NCBI RefSeq assembly: GCF_008386585.1
Contig: NZ_VUOB01000055.1
Span: forward strand, 1-48,161
DNA from: Solihabitans fulvus
GTDB taxonomy: Bacteria > Actinomycetota > Actinomycetes > Mycobacteriales > Pseudonocardiaceae
Direction of reading: 5' to 3'
DNA length: 48,161 nt
Position 1 is the stretch's first letter, and each line of letters begins with the position of its first letter. Positions 19,783-27,747 of the stretch are shown piece after piece. Both the position numbers and the translations under genes were made by a program. The notes beneath the pieces were generated by a model, which was not told where the DNA came from, made no database searches, and was given only the letters and a program-made list of their open reading frames with translations.

Positions 19783-20918
19783 TTGGTGGCCACCACTCCG
19801 GCGACCTTGCTCAGCGGCTCGCCGAGCGCGTCGACCGAGGCGGCCAACTCCTTGACCTGGTCGGCGGACAGCTCGGTGTAGAGCGTGTAGCCGTCGCCGC
19901 TGCGGTACTTCTCCAGCAGCCTGTCGACGGCGGCGAACTTGTCGTCCAAAGTGGACACCAGGGCCTTGTCCCGCTGCTCGACCACCGGGCGCAGCGCGGC
20001 GATGGCGGCCTTGGAGCCGTCCAGGTTGGCGCGGAAGTCCCACAGGTCGGTGTGCGAGAAGGTCTCCTCCTCGCCGGTGACCTTCTTGGTCGCGACCTCG
20101 TCGAGCAGGCTCTTGGCGCCGTTGGCCAGGTCGAGCGCGGTCAGGTCGATGCCCTTGACCTTGCCGATCAGCTCCTTGGTGTCGGCGAGCAGCTTGTCGG
20201 CGATGGCGGCGCTGTCGGCCTGGAGGCCGGTGACCCAGAGGTCCTTCTCCAGGCGGTGGAAGCCGGTGAACTTCTCGCCGGGCTGCACGTCGGCCTCGCG
20301 GGCGTCCACGGCGGGGTCGAGGTCGCCGAACTTCTCCGCGACCGGCTCGACGCGCTCGTAGAACACGCGGGTCGGCGCGTACAGCTTCTTCGCGTCCTCG
20401 ACCTTGCCGGCCTTGACGGCGTCGACGAACGCCGCCGTCTGCTGTTCGAGGGCGTCGGTCTGGTTCGCGACGAACTGCTGGTAGCTCTTGGTCGCGCCGG
20501 CGAGCTCGGCGTTGGTGTCGGTCGACTTGCCTGCGCCGCCGGTCACGGTGAACTCGCCCCGGATGCCGTTGCCGACCATGCCCGGCTTGCAGGCGGTCTG
20601 GAACTTGCCGGCCTGCGGCAGTTCCACGATCAGCCGCCGGTTGAGGCCGGGGCCGACGTTCTCCACCTCGCCGAGGATGCGGTCGCCCTCGCCGTAGACG
20701 TAGAACTCCGTGATCTTGCTGCCCTTGTTGGCGACCTCGAACGTCACGTTGCCGGCCTCGGCGGTGGTGCGCGAGACCTTGCACGTGTCGTCGCCCGCCT
20801 CGACCGCGATGGAACCGGCGGCGGCGGGCGTCTCCTTGCCGCCGCACGCGGTGAGCGCGGTCAGCGCGCCGAGACCGAGCGCGGCGAGCAGGACGGCGCG
20901 GGGCGTGGCTGTGGTCAC
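19779..20918 (-). CDS. efeO: Iron uptake lipoprotein EfeO (cupredoxin + imelysin/M75)
   Basis: The extracytoplasmic iron-binding component that passes iron to the EfeU permease. A type II signal peptide ends in LTAC (Cys25). An N-terminal cupredoxin-like domain (about 35-128, with TCKVSRTTAEAGNVTFEV and FQTACKPGMVGNG) is followed by an M75 imelysin-type helical domain carrying the HxxE motif in GFHRLEKDLW (His221, Glu224). Length (379) is normal. The GTG start is preceded by AGGAGAG at five bases. It lies 27 bp after efeU and overlaps efeB. Confidence 0.93.
   Translation of the reverse strand: MTTATPRAVLLAALGLGALTALTACGGKETPAAAGSIAVEAGDDTCKVSRTTAEAGNVTFEVANKGSKITEFYVYGEGDRILGEVENVGPGLNRRLIVELPQAGKFQTACKPGMVGNGIRGEFTVTGGAGKSTDTNAELAGATKSYQQFVANQTDALEQQTAAFVDAVKAGKVEDAKKLYAPTRVFYERVEPVAEKFGDLDPAVDAREADVQPGEKFTGFHRLEKDLWVTGLQADSAAIADKLLADTKELIGKVKGIDLTALDLANGAKSLLDEVATKKVTGEEETFSHTDLWDFRANLDGSKAAIAALRPVVEQRDKALVSTLDDKFAAVDRLLEKYRSGDGYTLYTELSADQVKELAASVDALGEPLSKVAGVVATK
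19944..19956. repeat. GTCCANNGTGGAC palindrome, copy 3
   Basis: GTCCAAAGTGGAC lies within efeO, a minus-strand gene. Confidence 0.6.
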
Positions 20919-20945
20919 GAGATCTCTCCTGGGTGGTTCGAGGGG

Positions 20946-21782
20946 TCAGGCCGCGGCGGCGACGGGCGTCGGCTGGCTGCGCCGGGGGCGGATCAGGAAC
21001 AGCGGCAGCACGATCGCGACGTAGCCGAGCCAGGCGACGGCCTGGAGGACGGTGGTCCGCGCCGAGTAGTTGAAGATCCCCTTCAGCAGCGCGCCGTACC
21101 AGGAGTCCTCCGGCACGGAACCGCTGAGGTCGAAGGCGAGCGTGGTCAGGCCGGGCAGCACGCCGCCCTCCTGGAGGTCGTGCAGGCCGTAGGCGAGCAC
21201 GCCGGCAGCGACGAACACCAGCAGCGCGCCGGTGATGGTGAAGAACTTGCCGAGGTCGAAGCGGACCGCGCCGCGGTAGAGCAGGTAGGCCAGCGCGACG
21301 GCGATGGCGATGCCGATCAGGAAGCCGATCAGCGGCTCGGTGGTGCCGCCGCCAGCGGACTGCACGCTGGAGTAGAAGAACACGGCGGTCTCCAGGCCCT
21401 CGCGGCCGACGGAGACCAGCGCGAGCAGGACCACCGCGAACGGGCCGACCTTGAGCGCCTCGGTCATCCTGCCGCGCAGGTCGGCGGAGATCGTGCGGGC
21501 CGTGCTGCGCATCCAGAAGATCATCGCGGTGACGAACGCGACGGCGAGGATCGACATCCCGCCGCCGAACGCCTCCTGCTGTTGGAAGCTCATGCTCGCG
21601 GTGGTGAAGGTGATCAGCGCGCCGAAGCCGATCGACAGTGCCACGGCGAGGCCGACGCCGACCCACACGAACGGCAGCGCCGCCCTGCGGTCGGTCTTGA
21701 CCAGGAACGCCACCAGGATGCTCACCACGAGGGCGGCCTCGAGGCCCTCGCGGAGCCCGATGAGCCCGTTGTTGACGAGCAC
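20946..21782 (-). CDS. efeU: Ferrous iron permease EfeU (FTR1/OFeT family)
   Basis: The membrane permease of the EfeUOB system. The 278-residue protein has seven likely membrane segments and the two REGLE iron-binding motifs of the oxidase-dependent Fe transporter family (residues 11-15 and 127-131). I chose the GTG start because it follows AGGAGG and gives MLVNNGLIGLREGLEAAL, matching the E. coli EfeU N-terminus. The ATG at 21818 has no ribosome site. First gene of the efeUOB operon, with an iron box about 70-90 bp upstream. Confidence 0.93.
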   Translation of the reverse strand: MLVNNGLIGLREGLEAALVVSILVAFLVKTDRRAALPFVWVGVGLAVALSIGFGALITFTTASMSFQQQEAFGGGMSILAVAFVTAMIFWMRSTARTISADLRGRMTEALKVGPFAVVLLALVSVGREGLETAVFFYSSVQSAGGGTTEPLIGFLIGIAIAVALAYLLYRGAVRFDLGKFFTITGALLVFVAAGVLAYGLHDLQEGGVLPGLTTLAFDLSGSVPEDSWYGALLKGIFNYSARTTVLQAVAWLGYVAIVLPLFLIRPRRSQPTPVAAAA

Positions 21783-21849
21783 GCGTCCTCCTGGAGTGTG
21801 ACGAACGTTTGACGACATGTCGGCATTACGGCACCATCGGTGAGAGAAT

Positions 21850-21868
21850 TTAGGTAAGCCTCACCTGA
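21850..21868 (-). promoter_or_regulatory. Iron box (DtxR/IdeR/DmdR type) upstream of efeUOB
   Basis: TTAGGTAAGCCTCACCTGA matches 15 of 19 positions of the DtxR/IdeR consensus TTAGGTTAGGCTAACCTAA. Its position upstream of efeU implies iron-dependent repression of efeUOB. Confidence 0.85.
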
Positions 21869-21911
21869 ATGTCCAGCTGCGAATGTGCCGGTTACGTCAC
21901 GTTTGACCGAT

Positions 21912-21952
21912 GTGAACGGGGTGAACAGAACAAAACGGGCGCGATATCGCGC
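21912..21952. promoter_or_regulatory. GTGAAC direct repeat and 14-bp palindrome upstream of lytic transglycosylase
   Basis: GTGAAC occurs at 21912-21917 and 21921-21926 (9-bp period). It is followed by a perfect 14-bp palindrome GCGCGATATCGCGC (21939-21952). Both lie between the efeU iron box and the transglycosylase promoter. The binding protein is unknown. Confidence 0.4.
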
Positions 21953-21993
21953 GTGCGCCGCCGTGGCCTGATGCGGCCAGCCAGCCGGAGGTC

Positions 21994-22023
21994 CTGACCG
22001 CGGTGGTGGAAAGCACGTAGCCT
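21994..22023 (+). promoter_or_regulatory. Promoter of lytic transglycosylase gene (leaderless)
   Basis: A -35-like CTGACC (21994-21999) lies 18 bp before the -10 TAGCCT (22018-22023), which ends six bases before the GTG start. No Shine-Dalgarno is present, so a leaderless mRNA is likely. Confidence 0.6.
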
Positions 22024-22029
22024 GTCGAC

Positions 22030-22944
22030 GTGGCAACGCCCCCGTCTTCGCAGTCAGAGGCCGACTCGCCGACGTTGCCCTTCGAGCCGTCGGCGGACGA
22101 GTCGAGCCTCGACGACCCGCGTCGACGCGGCGGGGCCGGCAGGCTGTTGGGCCGGCTGCTGCTGGTCCTCGTGCTGCTCGCGGTCGGGGCCGGCGGCGCG
22201 TGGGTGCTCAGCGTGGCCATGCGCCCGGCCTCGCACCCCGCGTCCGGGCCGCCGGCGTTCCTGATCGACCCGCAGAAGCCGGAACCCGGCTCGGCCATCC
22301 CCGGCGCGGCGGGCCAGGTGCCGGCCGCGCAGCCGCAGGGCACGCCGGCCGCCCAGCCCGACAGCGCAGGCCGCGACCCGCTGCGGGTCTGGGCCGACAA
22401 GATCGCGCAGATCACCCAGGTCCCGTCCCGCGCGCTGCGCGCCTACGGCAACGCCGACCTGGTCATGCGGACGAAGGTGCCCGGCTGCCAGATCTCCTGG
22501 GCCACGCTCGCCGGCATCGGCCGGATCGAGTCGCACCACGGCCGCTACGGCGGCGCCACGCTCGGCGAGGACGGCCTGCCGTCGAAGCCGATCATCGGCC
22601 CAGCGCTGGACGGCACCAACGGTTTCCGGGCGATCCCGGCCACCGACGGCGGCAAGCTGCACGGCGACCCGGTGTGGGACCACGCCGTCGGCCCGATGCA
22701 GTTTCTGCCGTCGACGTGGAAGCAGTACGGCCTGCGGGCCAGCGGCGACGGCGTCGCGCCCGACCCGCAGAACATCGACGACGCGGCGCTGACCGCGGCC
22801 AACTACCTGTGCTCCGGCGGCCGCAACCTCGCCACCGGCGAGGGCTGGTGGGCCGCCGTGATGACCTACAACAACTCCGTCGAGTACGGCCAGCAGGTCT
22901 TCAGCGGCGCGGACGCCTACGCGAAGGCCAGCGTCGGGAAGTGA
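22030..22944 (+). CDS. Lytic transglycosylase, membrane-anchored (LpqU-like)
   Basis: Cleaves peptidoglycan glycan strands to 1,6-anhydro ends, in wall turnover. A cytosolic acidic/Pro-rich N-terminus is followed by one membrane segment (about 39-63), an Ala/Pro/Gln linker and a MltB-like SLT domain. Catalytic Glu167 lies in GIGRIESHHG; WDHAVGPMQFLPSTWKQY, NIDDAALTAANYLC and MTYNNSVEYG are the other family motifs. At 304 residues it is longer than mycobacterial LpqU, and it lacks a lipobox. The place in the mfd-mazG-eno order matches Rv1022 (lpqU). Two hairpins follow the gene. Confidence 0.9.
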   Translation: MATPPSSQSEADSPTLPFEPSADESSLDDPRRRGGAGRLLGRLLLVLVLLAVGAGGAWVLSVAMRPASHPASGPPAFLIDPQKPEPGSAIPGAAGQVPAAQPQGTPAAQPDSAGRDPLRVWADKIAQITQVPSRALRAYGNADLVMRTKVPGCQISWATLAGIGRIESHHGRYGGATLGEDGLPSKPIIGPALDGTNGFRAIPATDGGKLHGDPVWDHAVGPMQFLPSTWKQYGLRASGDGVAPDPQNIDDAALTAANYLCSGGRNLATGEGWWAAVMTYNNSVEYGQQVFSGADAYAKASVGK

Positions 22945-22954
22945 GCGGCCAGGT

Positions 22955-23004
22955 GCCGGGAAGTGCCCCTTCCTGGCGTCCAGTGTCCTGAAGAGAGCCT
23001 CTTC
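22955..23004 (+). terminator. Tandem hairpins after lytic transglycosylase gene
   Basis: Two stems: 22955-22963/22969-22977 (9 bp with one G-T pair) and GAAGAG/CTCTTC at 22990-22995/22999-23004. The segment repeats the phrase GGCGTCC-GTGTCCTGA, similar in wording to the long hairpin at 35.25 kb. Confidence 0.6.
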
Positions 23005-23312
23005 TCGGCGTCCGGTGTCCTGACGGGTCTGCTTCGGACACTGCTCGTTTTCGCCTGCGTAGTTCCTGCCATGTACCGCGCGCGTTGGGCCGGATGGCTG
23101 GACAGCGCTTACATCCGATGCCACCGCGTCCCGCGTCGTTCACCGAAGGGTCGTGTGGCGCTCACCGCACGGTCCACTGCGAGTGTCGTTACGGCAGGAC
23201 TGTCTGGTTTGGCGGCGCGTACGGCGCTCGCCACTGGGGAAGGCTGCGTCAGGGGTGGCCGTCCCCCGGGCTGGTCCGGTTCCTCGCGGAGTCGGCTGGA
23301 CGGGAGGACAGG
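23005..23312. other. Intergenic region between transglycosylase and YegP-like gene
   Basis: About 300 bp without a gene I can support. It holds the tail of the terminator region, the PHO-box-like array (23138-23181) and the ribosome site GGGAGGACAGG of the next gene. I see no RNA gene. Confidence 0.5.
23138..23181 (+). promoter_or_regulatory. PHO-box-like array, four 11-bp units
   Basis: Four consecutive 11-mers start GTTCACC, GGTCGTG, GCTCACC and GGTCCAC, in register over 44 bp. This is the 11-bp direct-repeat layout of actinobacterial PhoP PHO boxes (GKTCAYYYRSG as I recall it); units 1 and 3 fit best and unit 2 is poor. It lies about 130 bp before the YegP-like gene and the pst operon. 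Confidence 0.55.
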
Positions 23313-23753
23313 GTGGCTCGGTTTCAGTGTTTTCGCACCGAGGACAGCGACGTCCGATGGCGTCTGTTGGGAGGCAACAACCGCGTGCTTGGCATGAGCC
23401 TGCGCGCGCACCGCGACCTGCCGACCGCGCTGGCCGAGATCGACGTGGTCCGGGATCTCGCGGTCAGGGCGAGGTTCGGCATCGAGCACGCCGAGACCGG
23501 GCAGTGGTGGTGGCGGATGTACGGCGAGCGGGGCGAACTCGCCCGCTCGGCACAGGGGTTCTCGCGCAGGGTGGACGCCGAGCTCGCCGCCGGCCGGTTC
23601 CGCGGCCGGGCCGCCGACGCGGGTGTTGAGCCCGCGTTGGCGATCTTCCAGAGCGGCAGGCGGGGGCGCACCTCGGCGGAATCCCGGCCGGGTTCGGCCG
23701 GACGGACCAGTCGGGACGGCGCGGACGTGTGGCCGAAGCGCCCCGTTGGTTGA
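23313..23753 (+). CDS. YegP-like (DUF1508-type) small protein, probable tandem duplication
   Basis: A 146-residue soluble protein of uncertain function. Two halves share one pattern. The first reads ARFQCFR, WRLLGGNNRVLGMS and ALAEIDVVRDLA. The second reads ARFGIEH, WWWRMYGERGELARS and RRVDAELAAGRFRGRA. This fits two YegP/DUF1508-like beta-hairpin-helix units in tandem; the family assignment is from pattern only. A Gly/Arg/Ser-rich tail follows. The GTG start is supported by GGAGG six bases upstream; a longer frame from 23085 has no such site. It sits between a PHO-box-like array and pstC and may be the first gene of the phosphate operon. Confidence 0.6.
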   Translation: MARFQCFRTEDSDVRWRLLGGNNRVLGMSLRAHRDLPTALAEIDVVRDLAVRARFGIEHAETGQWWWRMYGERGELARSAQGFSRRVDAELAAGRFRGRAADAGVEPALAIFQSGRRGRTSAESRPGSAGRTSRDGADVWPKRPVG

Positions 23754-23875
23754 CCGTTCACTCGACGACGGAAAGCCCGTCACACACAGGGTTTTCGCTG
23801 TGCCCACACAGGATCTTGGTCGGTGCTGTTCCGCACTGGCGCCGAGCGCAGGTCGCACAACGACAGGAGTGGGTG

Positions 23876-24913
23876 ATGAGCCCCGGCACGGAGACGATCG
23901 CGGACCCGGTCGCGGATCCGGTCGTCGAGCACGTCGACGAGGACCGCCCGAGGACCGTCGCCTCGGCGGCCCCCGCCGCCGACCGCGTGTTCCGAGCAGT
24001 GGTCAGGGCCAGCGGCCTGCTCGTCCTGCTCGTCATGGGTGGCATCGGCGCTTTCCTTGCCTACCAAGCGATTCCGACGCTACGCGTGCTCGGCTGGAGC
24101 TTCTTCACCGAGGTGCAGTGGCGGCCGGAGGGCGGCAGGCTCGGCATCGCGTCGGTCGGGCTCGGCACCATCCAGGTCGCCGTCGTGGCCATCCTGATCG
24201 CGGTGCCGCTCGCGCTCTCGGTGGCCCTGTACATCTCCGAGTACGCCCCGCGCAGGCTGCGCAGGACGCTGATCGCGCTGCTCGACCTGATGGCCGCGGT
24301 GCCCAGCGTCGTCTATGGCCTGTGGGGCTTCTACTTCCTGCAACCGCAGATCATCTACCTGGCCAGGTGGCTGTCGACCTATCTCGGCTTCCTGCCGTTC
24401 TTCCATGTGGACACCGACGTGCACGCGGCCACCTGGGAGCAGTCGAAGTACACCTCGTCGGTGTTCATCTGCGGGGTCGTGGTGGCCATGATGGTGCTGC
24501 CCATCGTCGGCTCGGTGATGCGCGAGGTGTTCTCGCACGCCCCGCAGGGCGAGCGGGAAGCCGCGCTGGCACTGGGTTCCACGCGCTGGGGCATGGTGCG
24601 CTCGGTGGTGCTGCCCTTCGGTCGCGGCGGCATCATCGGCGGCACCATGCTCGGCCTCGGCCGCGCGCTCGGCGAGACCATCGCCGTGGTGCTGATCATC
24701 TCGCCGGCCTTCGACCTCAAGTTCCGGGTGCTGGAGCGCGGCGGCAACACCATCTCCGAGCTGATCGCCCTGCGGTTCGGCGAGTCCAGCCCGTTCCAGC
24801 TGTCCGCGCTGCTCGCGGCCGGCCTGGTGTTGTTCCTGTTCACCCTGGTCATCAACATGCTCGCGGCGGTCGTGGTGGCGCGCAGCCGCAGCGGCGCGGC
24901 AACGGAAATCTAG
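23876..24913 (+). CDS. pstC: Phosphate ABC transporter permease PstC
   Basis: One of the two membrane subunits of the high-affinity phosphate importer. The 345-residue protein has six likely membrane helices and the inner-membrane EAA-loop motif EREAALALGSTRWGMVRSVVLP, followed by GGIIGGTMLGLGRALGETIAV, typical of PstC. A ~45-residue acidic cytosolic N-terminus precedes the first helix. The ATG is preceded by AGGAG. It lies 12 bp before pstA. The ~120 bp upstream contains a lone GTTCACT and a CACACAGG direct repeat, but no convincing promoter. Confidence 0.93.
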   Translation: MSPGTETIADPVADPVVEHVDEDRPRTVASAAPAADRVFRAVVRASGLLVLLVMGGIGAFLAYQAIPTLRVLGWSFFTEVQWRPEGGRLGIASVGLGTIQVAVVAILIAVPLALSVALYISEYAPRRLRRTLIALLDLMAAVPSVVYGLWGFYFLQPQIIYLARWLSTYLGFLPFFHVDTDVHAATWEQSKYTSSVFICGVVVAMMVLPIVGSVMREVFSHAPQGEREAALALGSTRWGMVRSVVLPFGRGGIIGGTMLGLGRALGETIAVVLIISPAFDLKFRVLERGGNTISELIALRFGESSPFQLSALLAAGLVLFLFTLVINMLAAVVVARSRSGAATEI

Positions 24914-24925
24914 GGGCGGGCGGTC

Positions 24926-26014
24926 GTGACGCAGTCATCGGTCGACGAAATGTCCATAGTGGACGTGCCGCGCAGGGTGGGCGGGCGAACGCTGGACGAC
25001 GTGCTCGCCGTGGTCGGCGCGCTGCTCGGCTCGCTCGCCCTGGTCTGGACCGCGTACCAGAACCTGCTGCCCACCTCGGGCCTGCTCGGCTTCCTCTGCT
25101 GCTGGTACGCGGTGTTCCTGCTGATGTACGCGGGCGTCACCGCGCTGCGGCACCCCAGGACCGTGGTCGCCGACCGGGTCGCCGCCGCGGTGGTGCACGC
25201 GCTGGCCGGGCTCGTCGGCGTCGCGCTGCTGCTGGTCATCGGCTACACCTTCTGGCGCGGCTCGGACGCGTTGGGGCACGGCAACTTCTTCGTCAGCGAC
25301 CTCAGCGGCGCCGGTCCGCTCGACCCGCTGAACAAGGGCGGCGTGCTGCACGCGGTGGTCGGTACGCTCGTGGAGATGGCCATGGCCGTCGCCATCACGC
25401 TGCCGCTCGGCGTGGCCTGCGCGGTGTTCCTCAACGAGGTCAGGGGACCGCTCACCAGGCCGGTCCGCACGGTCGTCGAGGCCATGACCGCGCTGCCGTC
25501 GATCGTGGCCGGGCTGTTCATCTACGTCACTGTGCTGGTGTTCGCCGGGTTCGAGCGCAGCGGCCTCGCCGCGTCGCTCGCGGTCGGCGTGATGATGCTG
25601 CCGATCATCGCCAGGGCGTCGGAAGTGGTGCTGCGGGTCGTGCCGGGCGGGCTGCGGGAGGCCAGCCTCGCGCTCGGCGCCTCGCAGTGGCAGACCGTGT
25701 GGCGGGTCGTGCTGCCCACGGCACGGCCGTCGCTGGCCACCGCGCTGATCCTCGGCGTCGCGCGCGGTGTCGGCGAGACCTCGCCGGTGCTGCTCACCGC
25801 CGGCTACACCACCTACCTCAACGCGGACCCGACGCACGGACCGATGGCGTCGCTGCCGCTGGTCACCTTCAACCTGGCCAAGTCCTCGGAGGCGGTCGAC
25901 CAGTCGCGCGCGTTCGGCGCGGCCTCCGTGCTGCTCGCCCTGGTGCTCGCGCTGTTCGTGATCGCCAGGGTCGTCGCGGCGCGGTCGGGCAACTCGAAGG
26001 GCGGCCGTTCGTGA
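24926..26014 (+). CDS. pstA: Phosphate ABC transporter permease PstA
   Basis: The second membrane subunit of the phosphate importer. The 362-residue protein carries the permease core from about 130 (GGVLHAVVGTLVEMAMAVAI, AMTALPSIVAGLFIYV) and the EAA motif LREASLALGASQWQTVWRVVLP with GVARGVGETSPVLL. An N-terminal ~110 residues add two or three extra hydrophobic segments. A Gly-rich GGGGCGGGCGGT lies before the GTG. Co-directional and close to pstC and the PstS-like gene, so one operon; no ATPase gene is in this run. Confidence 0.92.
   Translation: MTQSSVDEMSIVDVPRRVGGRTLDDVLAVVGALLGSLALVWTAYQNLLPTSGLLGFLCCWYAVFLLMYAGVTALRHPRTVVADRVAAAVVHALAGLVGVALLLVIGYTFWRGSDALGHGNFFVSDLSGAGPLDPLNKGGVLHAVVGTLVEMAMAVAITLPLGVACAVFLNEVRGPLTRPVRTVVEAMTALPSIVAGLFIYVTVLVFAGFERSGLAASLAVGVMMLPIIARASEVVLRVVPGGLREASLALGASQWQTVWRVVLPTARPSLATALILGVARGVGETSPVLLTAGYTTYLNADPTHGPMASLPLVTFNLAKSSEAVDQSRAFGAASVLLALVLALFVIARVVAARSGNSKGGRS
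24952..24964. repeat. GTCCANNGTGGAC palindrome, copy 4
   Basis: GTCCATAGTGGAC lies near the 5' end of pstA. A shortened relative, TTCCATGTGGAC, lies in pstC at 24401. Confidence 0.6.
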
Positions 26015-26046
26015 ACCCGGTGCTAGCAAACGGAAAGAGGATCCTG

Positions 26047-27747
26047 ATGGCACGCCCAAGGCGCAGGTTCGCCAGCGCGGCGCTGGCGCTGCTGCTCGCG
26101 GCCGCGGTCGGGATGTTCGGCGCGGTGTCGCCGGCGAGCGCGGACGCCTACTACCCGATCGCTGGCTCGGGCTCCACCTGGAGCGCCAACGCCATCTCGC
26201 AGTGGATCAGCGACGCGAAGACCTTCGGCCTTCCGGTGAGCTACACGTCCAACGGGTCCAGCGCCGGCCGGCTCGACTTCGCCAACAAGCTCAACGACTT
26301 CGGCGTCTCGGAGATCCCCTACCAGGGCACCGACCCGCTGACCGGCAACGCCGACAACTCGCACGGCAGGCCGTTCGCCTACATGCCGATCGTGGCAGGC
26401 GGCACGTCGTTCATGTACCACCTGACCGTCGGCGGCCAGCTGCTGCGCGACCTGCGGCTGTCCGGCCAGACCATCACGAAGATCTTCACCGGCCAGATCA
26501 CCGACTGGTCCGACGACGCGATCACCGCAGACAACAACGGCAGGAAGCTGCCGAAGAAGAAGATCGTGCCGGTGGTCCGCTCGGACGGCTCCGGCACCTC
26601 GGCGCAGTTCTCGCTGTGGATGTCCAAGCAGTACAAGGACATCTGGTGCCCGTTCTTCGACGCGAAGGTCGCCCCGGGCAAGCCGTGCGGGCTGACCTCG
26701 AACTACCCGACCTTCAGCGGCGACACCGTCGCGCAGGGCAGCTCAGTGCAGATGGCCGGCTACATCTCGGCCGAGTACGCCGAGGGCGCCATCGGCTACG
26801 TCGAGTACTCCTACGCGCGCAGCAAGAACTTCCCGGTGGCCAAGATGCTCAACGCGAGCGGCTACTTCGTCGAGCCGACCGACTACAACGTCGCCGTCGC
26901 GCTCACCCAGGCGCAGATCAACCAGCAGAAGGACTCCGACCTGTACCTCACCCAGGTGCTCGACGGCGTCTACAGCAACCAGGACCCGCGCACCTACCCG
27001 CTGTCCTCCTACTCCTACATGATCCTGCCGACCTCGCTTGACCAGCGGATCACTGCGGACAAGGGCCGCTCGCTCGGCGCGTTCGCGCACTACTTCCTCT
27101 GCCAGGGACAGCGCAAGGCCGGCCCGCTCGGCTACTCGCCGCTGCCGCTGAACCTGGTGCAGGCGGGCTTCGACCAGGTGGCCAAGGTGCCTGGCGCGGA
27201 ACAACAACAGCTCAACCCGAGCGGGTGCGACAATCCGACGTTCGACCCGGCCGACCCAGGCAGCAACCGGCTCGCGAAGACCGCGCCGATGCCGCCGGCC
27301 TGCGACCACACCGGCCAGGGGCCGTGCGCGGGCGGCGGGACCGGCGACGGCTCGGCCGGCAACACCGGCACCGGCACCGGGCAGGGCACCGGTCAGGGCG
27401 GCAACGCGGGCCAGGGCACGGGTTCGGACGGGAACTCGGGACAACAGGGCCAGAACGGCACCGGGACGGGCGCGGTCGACCCGGTCACCGGCCAGACGGT
27501 CGACCCGGCGACCGGGGAGGCCGTCGACCCGGCCACCGGTCAGGTGATCGGGTCGACCAGGAAGGGCGGCTCCGGCGCGGTCGGCAGCGCGACCGAGCTG
27601 GCGGCCCTGCGCTCCGAGTCGACCGACACCACCCTCGGCGTGCTCGCCGCCGTCGAGTTGGTGCTGGTGCTCGTGGTGCCCGCGTTCGTGGCACGGCAGA
27701 TCGGTCGGCGACGGGGGCGGCGTGCCGCCGAGGGAAACGGGGAATGA
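26047..27747 (+). CDS. PstS-like phosphate-binding protein with glycine-rich stalk and C-terminal membrane anchor
   Basis: An exported substrate-binding protein, 566 residues. A signal peptide (cleavage near SPASA) is followed by a PstS fold: GSGST (40-44), NGSSAG (69-74), DFGVSEIP (85-91), and RSDGSGTS (178-185), the phosphate-ligand loops. The residue equivalent to the phosphate/sulfate-discriminating Asp of E. coli PstS (usually SDxP) appears to be Glu89, which is unusual. From about 415 comes a Gly/Thr/Gln-rich stalk with three octapeptide repeats of VDPATGQx type (about 477-500), then a C-terminal membrane helix (about 528-550) and RRRGRR. PstS is normally a lipoprotein, so this anchoring is odd. 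GAGG precedes the ATG; the stop overlaps the next start (ATGA). Confidence 0.85.
   Translation: MARPRRRFASAALALLLAAAVGMFGAVSPASADAYYPIAGSGSTWSANAISQWISDAKTFGLPVSYTSNGSSAGRLDFANKLNDFGVSEIPYQGTDPLTGNADNSHGRPFAYMPIVAGGTSFMYHLTVGGQLLRDLRLSGQTITKIFTGQITDWSDDAITADNNGRKLPKKKIVPVVRSDGSGTSAQFSLWMSKQYKDIWCPFFDAKVAPGKPCGLTSNYPTFSGDTVAQGSSVQMAGYISAEYAEGAIGYVEYSYARSKNFPVAKMLNASGYFVEPTDYNVAVALTQAQINQQKDSDLYLTQVLDGVYSNQDPRTYPLSSYSYMILPTSLDQRITADKGRSLGAFAHYFLCQGQRKAGPLGYSPLPLNLVQAGFDQVAKVPGAEQQQLNPSGCDNPTFDPADPGSNRLAKTAPMPPACDHTGQGPCAGGGTGDGSAGNTGTGTGQGTGQGGNAGQGTGSDGNSGQQGQNGTGTGAVDPVTGQTVDPATGEAVDPATGQVIGSTRKGGSGAVGSATELAALRSESTDTTLGVLAAVELVLVLVVPAFVARQIGRRRGRRAAEGNGE

Noticed and set aside
18487..21666. 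A single open frame of over 1000 codons covering efeB, efeO and most of efeU
   Set aside because: Only its last 431 codons resemble a protein (EfeB). The rest is Arg/Ala-rich shadow of efeO and efeU in another frame.
23749..23762. GTTGACC-GTTCACT as a PHO box directly before pstC
   Set aside because: The spacing is 7 bp, not 11, and no further units follow.
23623..26010. Long open frame running through pstC and pstA into the PstS-like gene
   Set aside because: It is frame shadow of the permeases; the PstS-like protein has its own signal peptide and ribosome site at 26047.
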